From Parvibaculum sp039680535 (GTDB lineage: Bacteria > Pseudomonadota > Alphaproteobacteria > Parvibaculales > Parvibaculaceae), in assembly GCF_039680535.1 (NCBI RefSeq), contig NZ_JBDKSS010000013.1, positions 372,001 through 436,000 of the forward strand: 64,000 bases of DNA, given 5' to 3'. The translations under genes were made by a program, and so were the position numbers. The notes beneath the pieces were generated by a model that worked only from the letters and a program-made list of their open reading frames with translations, had not been told where the DNA came from and ran no database searches. This document shows, in pieces, positions 17,941 to 25,454 of this stretch; the first letter of the stretch is position 1; the number at the start of each line of letters is the position of its first letter.

Positions 17941-18875
17941 ACGACCGTCCACATACTGTGACTGTGCCTATGACGGGCCGCCTTTCGGCGGTGCTCTCCG
18001 GGGCGGCCCGTCGCCTTTCTGTAGCTTTGTGGCGGAAGCCCGGCCTCGGTGCCGGGCTTCTGCTCGCACCGCCGCTTGGCTGGTTTCTTCTGATCTACAT
18101 CGCGGCGCTGGCGGCGCTGTTCATCTCGGCCTTCTGGACGACCGACAGCTTTACCGGCGAGATCGACCGCACATGGACGCTGTCGAACTTCCAGGCAATT
18201 CTCGGCAGCGAAACCTATCGGCTGATCGCCGTTCGAACGATATTCATGGCGGCGGCGGTGACCATTACCGATATCGTCCTCGCTTTTCCCTTCGCCTATT
18301 ACATGGTGCGGCTTGCGAGCCAGCGGCAGCGCGTGGCGCTCTTCACGCTGGTGCTCGTTCCGCTCTGGTCGAGCTATCTCGCGCGCGTCTATGCGTGGCG
18401 TCTCATCTTCGCGCATGACGGCGTGATCAACTGGGTTCTGCACGGGCTTGGTTTTCAGAGCATTGAGATCGGCTATACCAACTGGGCGATGTGGGTCGTC
18501 TTTTCCTATATCTGGCTGCCCTTCGTGATCATGCCGATCTATGCGGCGCTGGAACGAATCCCCTATTCACTGTTCGAGGCCTCGCAGGATCTGGGCGCGA
18601 AGGCATGGCGCACCTTCTTCAAGGTGATCCTGCCGCTTTCCATGCCGGGTGTGGTTGCGGGCTCGATCTTCAGTTTCTCGCTGACGCTCGGCGACTACAT
18701 CACGCCGGTTCTTGTCGGCGGACCCGGATCGGATTTCATCGGCAATGTCGTCTATGCGAATGTCGGCATCGCCAACAACGTGCCGTTCGCGGCCGCATAT
18801 GCGTCGATTCCGCTCCTTGTCATGGGGCTTTATCTCATGGCTGCGCGGCGCAGCGGCGCATTCGACGTGATGTGA
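17937..18875 (+). CDS. Polyamine-type ABC transporter permease (YdcU/PotB-like)
   Basis: An inner-membrane permease of about 312 residues with six predicted helices. The BPD_transp_1 signature EASQDLGAKAWRTFFKVILP is the EAA loop that contacts the ATPase. The start is uncertain. TTG at 17937 overlaps the preceding stop (TTGA) and has AGAGGT six bases upstream; GTG at 17919 and ATG at 17970 are alternatives. Translational coupling to the binding-protein gene is likely. Confidence 0.9.
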   Translation: MNDRPHTVTVPMTGRLSAVLSGAARRLSVALWRKPGLGAGLLLAPPLGWFLLIYIAALAALFISAFWTTDSFTGEIDRTWTLSNFQAILGSETYRLIAVRTIFMAAAVTITDIVLAFPFAYYMVRLASQRQRVALFTLVLVPLWSSYLARVYAWRLIFAHDGVINWVLHGLGFQSIEIGYTNWAMWVVFSYIWLPFVIMPIYAALERIPYSLFEASQDLGAKAWRTFFKVILPLSMPGVVAGSIFSFSLTLGDYITPVLVGGPGSDFIGNVVYANVGIANNVPFAAAYASIPLLVMGLYLMAARRSGAFDVM

Positions 18876-18885
18876 GGAGAGGCGC

Positions 18886-19680
18886 ATGGAAACGAAACTC
18901 GCAAGAATCGCTCTCGCGGCATGGGTCGTTTTCGTGCTGGCCTTTCTCTTCCTGCCGATCGCTCTGATCTTCGTCTACGCGTTCAATGCCTCGAACATTC
19001 AGACCTGGCCAATCTCCGGTCTGTCGCTGCGCTGGTTTGCGTCGGCGTGGGAAAATCAGGAGATCAGGACAGCGCTTGCGCTCTCGTTCAAGGCGGGTGT
19101 GCTTTCGACCTCGGTCGCGGTCTTCCTCGGCTCCGCGGCAGCCTTTGCCGTCCACCGCTTCGAATTCTTCGGCAAGGAAACGGTGTCGTTCATGGTCGTG
19201 CTGCCGATCGCTCTGCCGGGCATCATCACCGGCATGGCGCTGAATTCGTTCTTTGTCTTCTGGGGGCTCGGGCTCTCCTTCTGGACGATCGTGATCGGCC
19301 ACGCCACCTTCTGCATCGTGATCGTCTACAACAACGTCATCGCGCGGCTGCGCCGTGTACCGCGCTCGCTCGAGGAAGCGTCGATGGACCTCGGCGCCGA
19401 TGCCTGGCAGACCTTCCGCCGCATCACGCTGCCGATGATCTCGACCTCGCTCGTTGCGGGTGCGCTGCTTGCCTTCGCGCTTTCCTTCGACGAAGTGATC
19501 GTCACGACGTTCACGGCGGGCGCGCAGAACACACTGCCGCTCTGGATCTTCGGCGCGATCCGCCTCGGACAGCGCCTGCCCGAAGTCAACGTGGTCGTGC
19601 TCTTCGTGATGGCGCTGACCTTCCTGCCGGTTCTTCTTGCCTACAAGCTGACGAACCAGGCCGGACCGATGGTGAAGTAG
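18886..19680 (+). CDS. Polyamine-type ABC transporter permease (YdcV/PotC-like)
   Basis: The second permease subunit, 264 residues with six predicted helices. The EAA motif is EEASMDLGADAWQTFRRITL. It follows the first permease by 10 bases with GAGGAGAGG as the ribosome site and ends the five-gene operon patD, ATPase, binding protein, permease, permease. The order PotB-like then PotC-like is the usual one. Confidence 0.92.
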   Translation: METKLARIALAAWVVFVLAFLFLPIALIFVYAFNASNIQTWPISGLSLRWFASAWENQEIRTALALSFKAGVLSTSVAVFLGSAAAFAVHRFEFFGKETVSFMVVLPIALPGIITGMALNSFFVFWGLGLSFWTIVIGHATFCIVIVYNNVIARLRRVPRSLEEASMDLGADAWQTFRRITLPMISTSLVAGALLAFALSFDEVIVTTFTAGAQNTLPLWIFGAIRLGQRLPEVNVVVLFVMALTFLPVLLAYKLTNQAGPMVK

Positions 19681-19756
19681 TCCCGTCCGAACTTATCCCC
19701 GCTTCCGCCGCTTCGCGCATATTGCAGATCAGGCAATTGGCGAAAGGAGACCGGCT

Positions 19757-21070
19757 GTGGCGGTGGCGGCAAGATCGAGCGATATTCCGGTTCAATGGGG
19801 GGCGAGCTACGCGCCCGATGAAGGCCGTTTCCAGACCAGGACCGGCTGGTGGCATCCGAAGGCGGCGTTCGCGGCCGATTTCTTCAGAGGAAAATTCGCG
19901 CGTGGCGGGAGCGATGTCGCACTCGACAGCTTCGCGGCGACAGTCCGCTCGTCCTCGCACCTCCTTGCCGACGCGACTGGAATCTATCGGACATTCGCGC
20001 CCAACGCGCTCGCAACCCTTGCGGGCGTCGGCGCCTATATTGGCGGGCAGGTCACAAATTGCTGGGGCTCGCCGGACAATCTCGACGACACCGCAACATG
20101 GGCAAAACAGAATACGCCTGTCATTTTCGCTGATGGCGATTTCTGCGCCGTAGCCGATGACAGCTCCTCGGCGACCGAGCAACTGCTCGGAACAGGAAGC
20201 ATCGCCGCCAACGCGGCGAGCTACGCCATGTGGGTCGATCTGAAGAAAGACTCTGAAAATACCGTGATGCGGAGCGTCACCTTCCGGCTCTTTGGCGGCA
20301 CCACGCAGTCGCGCAGCTGCGCCGTCAATACGTCCACAGGCGCTTACCATTTCGGTACCGGCAACGGCACGCCGTTCTTCTACGATTTGGGCGACAGATG
20401 GCGCGTTGGTCTGGTGATCCAGAACAACGGCACCAATACGCGTGGAGACCTTTATATCAATCCCTGCTTCAACACCTCGCTTTCCGCGACGGCGGCTGAC
20501 GCGACGCTGACAGGCACTGCCTCGTTTTCGTGGCCCCACATGATCGCAGGGCCCTATCCTGGCCCCCGATTGCGCGTAAAGGGGACGCGCTATGCCAGCG
20601 ACGTGCAGGCGACGAATATGGACTGGTTCAACGCTGCCGGTCTGGCGGGAGGTGGCGCGGGGCTTGTCATCCCGAACTGGGGCAGCACCGGACATGGTGT
20701 GAGCCGGACGCTTTTCGAGTTGAGCGACGGCACGACGAACAATCTCGTCCGCGCCTATGCCAATGCGTCCGACAGGCCCGCGCTGCTGGTCGTCGCCGGC
20801 GGCGTGACGCAGACGGACACGGCACTGAGCGCGCCGATTGCGCTCGGCCGGAAGCCGCTCATCTTCAAATGGGGAGCGGCGGGCGGATATGTCGCCGACG
20901 GAGCAGGAAATGCCGCGAGCATCGGCGCGATTACGCTGCCGACCGGCCTCGCGGCGCTACGACTTGGTTCGTCGCTGGCGGGCAACTACCTCAATTCGGT
21001 GCTTGAACAAATTCAAATCTGCCGGGCAATGGATCAGTCCGAAGCGCAGGCATGGGCGGTGACGGCATGA
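19757..21070 (+). CDS. Phage-like protein with LamG/ConA-like C-terminal segment
   Basis: A 437-residue protein I do not recognise as a known enzyme. The GTG start follows AAAGGAGA with a six-base spacer. No signal peptide is present. It is rich in Ser, Thr, Asn, Gly and Ala. The C-terminal half has the look of phage laminin-G/concanavalin-like domains, ending LEQIQICRAMDQSEAQAWAV, a pattern common at the end of such domains in tail or fibre proteins. Its stop overlaps the start of the next small gene (ATGA). No other phage gene is nearby, so it could be a prophage remnant or a gene-transfer-agent or fibre-like module. Confidence 0.6.
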   Translation: MAVAARSSDIPVQWGASYAPDEGRFQTRTGWWHPKAAFAADFFRGKFARGGSDVALDSFAATVRSSSHLLADATGIYRTFAPNALATLAGVGAYIGGQVTNCWGSPDNLDDTATWAKQNTPVIFADGDFCAVADDSSSATEQLLGTGSIAANAASYAMWVDLKKDSENTVMRSVTFRLFGGTTQSRSCAVNTSTGAYHFGTGNGTPFFYDLGDRWRVGLVIQNNGTNTRGDLYINPCFNTSLSATAADATLTGTASFSWPHMIAGPYPGPRLRVKGTRYASDVQATNMDWFNAAGLAGGGAGLVIPNWGSTGHGVSRTLFELSDGTTNNLVRAYANASDRPALLVVAGGVTQTDTALSAPIALGRKPLIFKWGAAGGYVADGAGNAASIGAITLPTGLAALRLGSSLAGNYLNSVLEQIQICRAMDQSEAQAWAVTA

Positions 21071-21372
21071 GCGCGATCAACACCTATCTCCTTCGTGGAG
21101 CGAGCGCGGGCGAACTTCATGCGGCACTTGTCGATGCGAGTGCAGGAAAGGGCCGCCCATTTGCGTGGGGGCTCGATCGTTTCGACGAAGCCCGAGTCCG
21201 GTTGCCCTATCCCGAGACGGCACCGGGCGTGGCCGACGCCGAGACCGGGGAACTGACGCCGGTTCCAACCGGCTCATGGCTCTGTGAGATCAGGCTGGTG
21301 GGCGAGGTGGATGCCGACCTCGCCCTTATCGCACAAAGCCTGGTGACCGAGGCTCAGGCCGCCAGCGGATAG
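21067..21372 (+). CDS. Small protein coupled to the phage-like gene
   Basis: A 101-residue protein of unknown function. It starts inside the stop of the previous gene (ATGA overlap at 21067-21070), so the two are very probably translated together. The sequence is acidic with a predicted alpha/beta mix; PTGSWLCEIRLVGEVDADL stands out. No signal or membrane segment is seen. The 3' end overlaps the convergent GST gene by 19 bases. The coupling argues for a structural or chaperone-like partner of the larger protein, which is inference. Confidence 0.6.
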   Translation: MSAINTYLLRGASAGELHAALVDASAGKGRPFAWGLDRFDEARVRLPYPETAPGVADAETGELTPVPTGSWLCEIRLVGEVDADLALIAQSLVTEAQAASG

Positions 21373-22049
21373 AGCGGAACTTGGCCGAGACCGCCATAGA
21401 GATCGAAGCCACGGGCAAGCCAGTCGTTGAGCGGATCGGTCTTTTCCAGAATGGGCAGTGTGCAGATCGCGCCGGCCCAGAGGAAGCCGCCGAGCGCAAT
21501 ATAGTCCGCGTAATTCGGCTGATCGCCGCCGAGGAACGGTGCATTGGCGAGCGCCGCACGCATCGGACGCATAGCGTGGCGCAGTTCCGGGAGCTTCTGC
21601 TCGCGGCCTTCGGTGAATTGCTCCAGCGTTTTTCCGCCGAGGCGCTTTTCGCGGCTCTCGCGGAAATAGGGCTGATCCTCGGGGCGCGCGTGATCATGGA
21701 TGTCGAGCACGCAAATCTGGAACATGCGGTTCATCACTTCGAGGCCGAACCAGCCGTCGAAGAATTTCACCATCGCGCGTTCCTGCGGAGAGGAGAAGAG
21801 AGGACGATCCGCATGAGCCTTGTCGAGATAGTCGGCAATCGCCCAGCTGTCGCAGACGGTCGTCTCGCCATCCTCGATGATCGGCACGGTCTTGAATTTG
21901 CCGCCGCAGAGCTTCGGGATGCCGATGAAGCCGACAGGCGCAGTTTCATAGGCGAGGTTCTTATGCGCCAGCGCATATTTGATGCGCCAGACGAAGGGGC
22001 TGAGCGCACGGCCGTCCTTGTTGACGAGTTCATGAAGCAGAATGGTCAT
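21354..22049 (-). CDS. Glutathione S-transferase family protein
   Basis: A 231-residue cytosolic GST-fold protein. The thioredoxin-like N-terminal domain (about 1-85) has SPFVWRIKYALAHKNLAYE, the cis-Pro region FKTVPIIEDG and the glutathione-binding CDSWAIADYLD. The helical domain follows (about 90-225) with NYADYIALGGFLWA. It resembles the beta-etherase-like branch of bacterial GSTs. It is upstream of a possible xenobiotic or lipid oxidation block but points the same way as fadB-like and NTF2-like genes, so a shared role is possible. Confidence 0.85.
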   Translation of the reverse strand: MTILLHELVNKDGRALSPFVWRIKYALAHKNLAYETAPVGFIGIPKLCGGKFKTVPIIEDGETTVCDSWAIADYLDKAHADRPLFSSPQERAMVKFFDGWFGLEVMNRMFQICVLDIHDHARPEDQPYFRESREKRLGGKTLEQFTEGREQKLPELRHAMRPMRAALANAPFLGGDQPNYADYIALGGFLWAGAICTLPILEKTDPLNDWLARGFDLYGGLGQVPLYPLAA

Positions 22050-22067
22050 GGTCTTTTCCTTCGCGTC

Positions 22068-22436
22068 TCAGGCGAGCGCCTTCATGTAGGTGCCCATGTC
22101 GAAATAGTCGCGCCAGGCCTTGATCTTGCCGTTCTCGATTTCAAAGACGCCGCAGCAGGGAAGGTCTACCGGCTTGCCGCCGACCTTGAAATGATCGACG
22201 CGCTCGGCAAAGACGAGATTGCCCGCCGAGGCGATGTTGAGAATGTCCCACTTCACGTCGCTCCATCCATTGAGGAAGGCGCCGATGAAGGCGGTGAGGC
22301 CCGCGCGCCCCTGCACAGGGTCGATCATCATGTTGTGATAGATGCCGTCTTCGGCGAAGTAATCGACGATGGCATCGACGTCGAGGCTTGGCCATGCGTC
22401 GACGAAATTGCGGATGAGTTCTTCGTGTCTGTTCAT
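22068..22436 (-). CDS. NTF2-like / limonene-1,2-epoxide hydrolase-like protein
   Basis: A 122-residue single-domain protein of the SnoaL/NTF2-like cone fold. It matches the limonene-epoxide-hydrolase-like branch in length and pattern (RNFVDAWPSLDVDAIVDYFA, FERVDHFKVGG-like central strand, VFEIENGKIKAWRDYFDMG). In that branch an Asp/Arg/Asp set hydrates epoxides, and the RDYFD segment could supply part of it. The gene is 18 bases upstream of the GST gene on the same strand and probably cotranscribed. Confidence 0.8.
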   Translation of the reverse strand: MNRHEELIRNFVDAWPSLDVDAIVDYFAEDGIYHNMMIDPVQGRAGLTAFIGAFLNGWSDVKWDILNIASAGNLVFAERVDHFKVGGKPVDLPCCGVFEIENGKIKAWRDYFDMGTYMKALA

Positions 22437-22457
22437 GTGTCCCTCCCGAAACGAAAA

Positions 22458-22479
22458 CGGGGCGGCCTGAGCCGCCCCG
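22458..22479 (-). terminator. Intrinsic terminator after the fused beta-oxidation gene
   Basis: A 9-bp GC-only stem (22458-22466 with 22471-22479, loop of four) is followed on the minus strand by TTTTCGTTT. It would end transcription of the 3-hydroxyacyl-CoA dehydrogenase gene before the NTF2-like gene. Confidence 0.8.
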
Positions 22480-22494
22480 CTGTTGTGTTGGCCT

Positions 22495-24573
22495 TTAGAG
22501 GCTCTGGAACTTCTTGCCTTCGGCGACGAGCTTTTCCAGAAGGGCGGCGGGCTTGAAGTCGTCGCCCATCTGCGCCTGGAATTCCTTCATCTTCGCCAGC
22601 ACCTTGTCGAGGCCGACGGTGTCGCCATAGAACATCGGGCCGCCGCGATAGACCGGCCAGCCATAACCGTTGATCCAGACGATATCGATGTCGGACGCGC
22701 GGATGGCCTTGCCCTCTTCGAGGATCTTCGCGCCTTCATTGATCATCGGATAGACGCAACGCTCAAGGATCTCCTGATCGGAAATCGTCCTGCGGTTGAT
22801 GCCCTGCTTCGCGGCGAAATCGAGAATGATCTTCTCGACGACGGGCGACGGCTTCGCATTGCGGTTCTCGTCATAGTCGTAGAAGCCGGAGCCCGTCTTC
22901 TGGCCGCGGCGATCCATCTCGCAGAGCACTTCGCGGATGGTCGAGCCGGTCGACTTCTCCTTCGACCAGCCGATGTCGAGGCCGGCGAGATCCGACATGG
23001 CGAACGGGCCCATGGGGAAGCCGAAGTCATAGAGAACGCGGTCCACATCCCATGGCATCGCGCCTTCGAGGATGAGCTTCTGCGCTTCGCGCTGGCGCTG
23101 CGACAGCATGCGGTTGCCGACGAAGCCGGGGCAGACGCCGACGAGGGCCGCGATCTTGCCGATCTTCTTGGCGATCTGCATCGAGGTCGCGATGACGGGC
23201 TTCGAGGTCTTGTCGCCGCGCACGACTTCGAGAAGCTTCATGACGTTCGCGGGCGAGAAGAAGTGGAGGCCGATGACGGATTCCGGACGTTTCGTTGCCG
23301 AGGCGATCTCGTCGACATTGAGGTAGGAAGTGTTCGAGGCGAGGATCGCTCCCTGCTTGACGATGCCGTCGAGCTTGGCGAACACATCTTTCTTGATGTC
23401 CATGTTCTCGAAGACGGCTTCGATCACAAGGTCGACATCGGCGAGCGCTTCGAGCGAGAGCGTGCCGGTGAGGAGCGCCATGCGCTTCTCGACGTCTTCC
23501 TGTGTCAGGCGGCCCTTTTTCGCCGTGTTCTCGTAATTCTTGCGGATCGTGGCGATGCCGCGATCGAGCGCTTCCTGCTTCGTCTCGACGATGGTGACGG
23601 GAACGCCCGCATTGAGGAAGTTCATCGAGATGCCGCCGCCCATCGTGCCGGCGCCGATGACGCCGACCTTGGCAACGGGGATCGTGGGCGTGTCGGCGGG
23701 GACGTCCGGCAGCTTCCAGACCTGACGCTCGGCGAAGAAGACATAGCGCTGCGCGGCTGACTGCGTGCCGGTGATGAGTTCACGGAAGAGCTTCTGCTCG
23801 ACCTTGATGCCATCGTCGAAGGGCAGGTTCACGGCCGCTTCGATGCACTGGATGTTGTATTCCGGCGCGAGGAAGCCGCGGAACTTGCGGGCATTCGCCT
23901 TGCGGAAATTCGCGAAGATTTCGGGATGGCCGCGATCCGCCGCGACCTTGTCGTTGAGGTCGCGCACCTTCTTCAGCGGGCGCTTCTCGGCGACGATCTT
24001 GTTCGCAAAGGCGATGGCGCCTTCACGGAGCTTGCCTTCCTCGACCAGCTCGTCGACGAGGCCCATTTCCTTGCAGGCCTTGGCGCCGACATGGCTGCCC
24101 GCCGTCATCATTTCGAGCGCCTTTTCGGCGCCGACGATGCGGGGCAGGCGCTGCGTGCCGCCCGCGCCCGGCAGCAGGCCGAGATTGACTTCCGGCAGGC
24201 CGCATTTCGCCGAAGGAACGGCGACGCGGTAATGGCAGGTCAGCGCGACTTCGAGGCCGCCGCCGAGCGCCGTGCCGTGGATCGCGGCGATGACGGGCTT
24301 CGGCGCATTCTCGATCATGGCCTGCGCGTCGAAGAGGCTCGGACCCGAGGGGGCCTTGCCGAATTCGGTGATGTCGGCGCCGGCGATGAAGGTCCGGCCG
24401 TCGCAGATCAGCACGATGGCCTTGACGGCGGGGTTCTCGATCGCCGCCTTGATGCCGTCATTGATGGCCGTGCGGACGGGCGCCGAGAGCGCGTTCACGG
24501 GCGGGGAATTCAGCGTCAGGACGCCGACATCTCCCTCGATGGTCAGATCGCCGACTTCGTTGATGGCTGTCAT
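22495..24573 (-). CDS. Fused enoyl-CoA hydratase / 3-hydroxyacyl-CoA dehydrogenase (FadB/FadJ-like)
   Basis: A 692-residue bifunctional beta-oxidation enzyme. The crotonase domain (about 1-190) carries IHGTALGGGLEVALTCHYRV and NLGLLPGAGGTQRLPRIVG with the two catalytic Glu positions. The NAD-binding dehydrogenase domain (about 295-475) begins VGVIGAGTMGGGIS and includes GLHFFSPANVMKLLEVV with the catalytic His. C-terminal helical domains follow. The ATG at 24573 is preceded by AGGGAGA. It is divergent from a TetR gene, the usual arrangement for fatty-acid catabolic genes. No thiolase is adjacent. Confidence 0.93.
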   Translation of the reverse strand: MTAINEVGDLTIEGDVGVLTLNSPPVNALSAPVRTAINDGIKAAIENPAVKAIVLICDGRTFIAGADITEFGKAPSGPSLFDAQAMIENAPKPVIAAIHGTALGGGLEVALTCHYRVAVPSAKCGLPEVNLGLLPGAGGTQRLPRIVGAEKALEMMTAGSHVGAKACKEMGLVDELVEEGKLREGAIAFANKIVAEKRPLKKVRDLNDKVAADRGHPEIFANFRKANARKFRGFLAPEYNIQCIEAAVNLPFDDGIKVEQKLFRELITGTQSAAQRYVFFAERQVWKLPDVPADTPTIPVAKVGVIGAGTMGGGISMNFLNAGVPVTIVETKQEALDRGIATIRKNYENTAKKGRLTQEDVEKRMALLTGTLSLEALADVDLVIEAVFENMDIKKDVFAKLDGIVKQGAILASNTSYLNVDEIASATKRPESVIGLHFFSPANVMKLLEVVRGDKTSKPVIATSMQIAKKIGKIAALVGVCPGFVGNRMLSQRQREAQKLILEGAMPWDVDRVLYDFGFPMGPFAMSDLAGLDIGWSKEKSTGSTIREVLCEMDRRGQKTGSGFYDYDENRNAKPSPVVEKIILDFAAKQGINRRTISDQEILERCVYPMINEGAKILEEGKAIRASDIDIVWINGYGWPVYRGGPMFYGDTVGLDKVLAKMKEFQAQMGDDFKPAALLEKLVAEGKKFQSL

Positions 24574-24682
24574 GGGGCTCTCCCTGAGACGTTTCTGGTG
24601 GTTGCTTCTGCGAGCAGATTTTTGGATGTGGTACCCTATAGCCCAATGGCGGGGGGATAAAGCGGCAAGGGTGGGATTGGTT

Positions 24683-25381
24683 GTGAGCGGGACGTTAGAA
24701 AATGCACAGGGTAAACCCCGGAGTGGCGCAGGCCGCCCAAGGGCCAATGCCGCACCACCTTCGGACGACGCGCGGCGCGACATCCTGGAGGCCGCCGCGC
24801 GGCTTTTCCGGGCCAAGGGCATTGCCGGGGCATCGGTGCGCGAAATCGCGGCGGAGGCGGGGTTTCAGAAAGCCTCGCTCTATTACTATTTCGGATCAAA
24901 GGAAGAGATCGTCCACGCAATGATCGAGGGGGTGCTGACGCCCGCGCTGGTCATGCAGAGGCGGCTTGGGCGGGCGGTGCTGTCCGAGGCGGCCCGGCTC
25001 TATCTCTACCTGCGCTTCGACGTCGCGCAGCTCTGCGCCGCGCCCTACGACTGCACATGGCTCATCCATCACGGCGACCTGAATGATCCGCAGATGGCGG
25101 CCTTCTGGGCGGATCGGAACAAGCTCGTCGCCTGGATCATGGCGCGGCTGAAGCGGGGGATGGACGCTGGAGAATTCCGCGCCTGCGACAGGGACATGGT
25201 GGCGAAGGCAATGATCGCGGCGACCGAATATTCGGTCACATGGGCTGAACGGCAGGACGCGACCCGCATTGCGGCGACCGCGGAGGAAGTGGCGTCGCTG
25301 CTCGTCCGGGGCGTGCTGGCGCCGCGCATGAGTCTGGACGCCGTGCGGCGCGAGGCCGCGGCCTTCGAAGGTCAGGCATGA
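24683..25381 (+). CDS. TetR/AcrR-family transcriptional regulator
   Basis: A 232-residue repressor-type regulator. After a Gly/Arg/Pro-rich N-terminal tail (about 1-30), the helix-turn-helix covers about 32-80: RRDILEAAARLFRAKGIAGA, SVREIAAEAGFQKASLYYYF and GSKEEIV. The rest is the ligand-binding helical domain. GTG at 24683 is preferred; GTG 24671 and TTG 24677 are possible. It is divergent from the fused beta-oxidation gene, and 28 bases after its stop begins a 42-bp perfect palindrome in front of the Rieske oxygenase gene, the most likely binding site of this protein. Confidence 0.9.
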   Translation: MSGTLENAQGKPRSGAGRPRANAAPPSDDARRDILEAAARLFRAKGIAGASVREIAAEAGFQKASLYYYFGSKEEIVHAMIEGVLTPALVMQRRLGRAVLSEAARLYLYLRFDVAQLCAAPYDCTWLIHHGDLNDPQMAAFWADRNKLVAWIMARLKRGMDAGEFRACDRDMVAKAMIAATEYSVTWAERQDATRIAATAEEVASLLVRGVLAPRMSLDAVRREAAAFEGQA

Positions 25382-25391
25382 ACAGCCTCCA

Positions 25392-25420
25392 TTGACAGCT
25401 CGGGTTGGCCCTCCCATTAT
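25392..25420 (+). promoter_or_regulatory. Sigma-70-type promoter of the Rieske oxygenase gene
   Basis: A perfect -35 hexamer TTGACA (25392-25397) and a -10 CATTAT (25415-25420) with an ideal 17-base spacer. The -10 lies inside the left arm of the palindrome, and the expected start of transcription (about 25427) falls near its centre. Confidence 0.65.
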
Positions 25421-25450
25421 TTCGACCGATCGGTCGAAATAATGGGAGGG
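25409..25450. promoter_or_regulatory. 42-bp perfect palindrome, likely TetR operator
   Basis: Left arm 25409-25429 and right arm 25430-25450 are exact reverse complements with no loop and no mismatch. The core TTCGACCGATCGGTCGAA has the GACCG...CGGTC form common among TetR-family operators. It overlaps the -10 element on one side and the GGGAGGG ribosome site of the oxygenase gene on the other, ending four bases before the ATG. It is bracketed by a TetR gene upstream. Confidence 0.85.
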
Positions 25451-25454
25451 AGCC

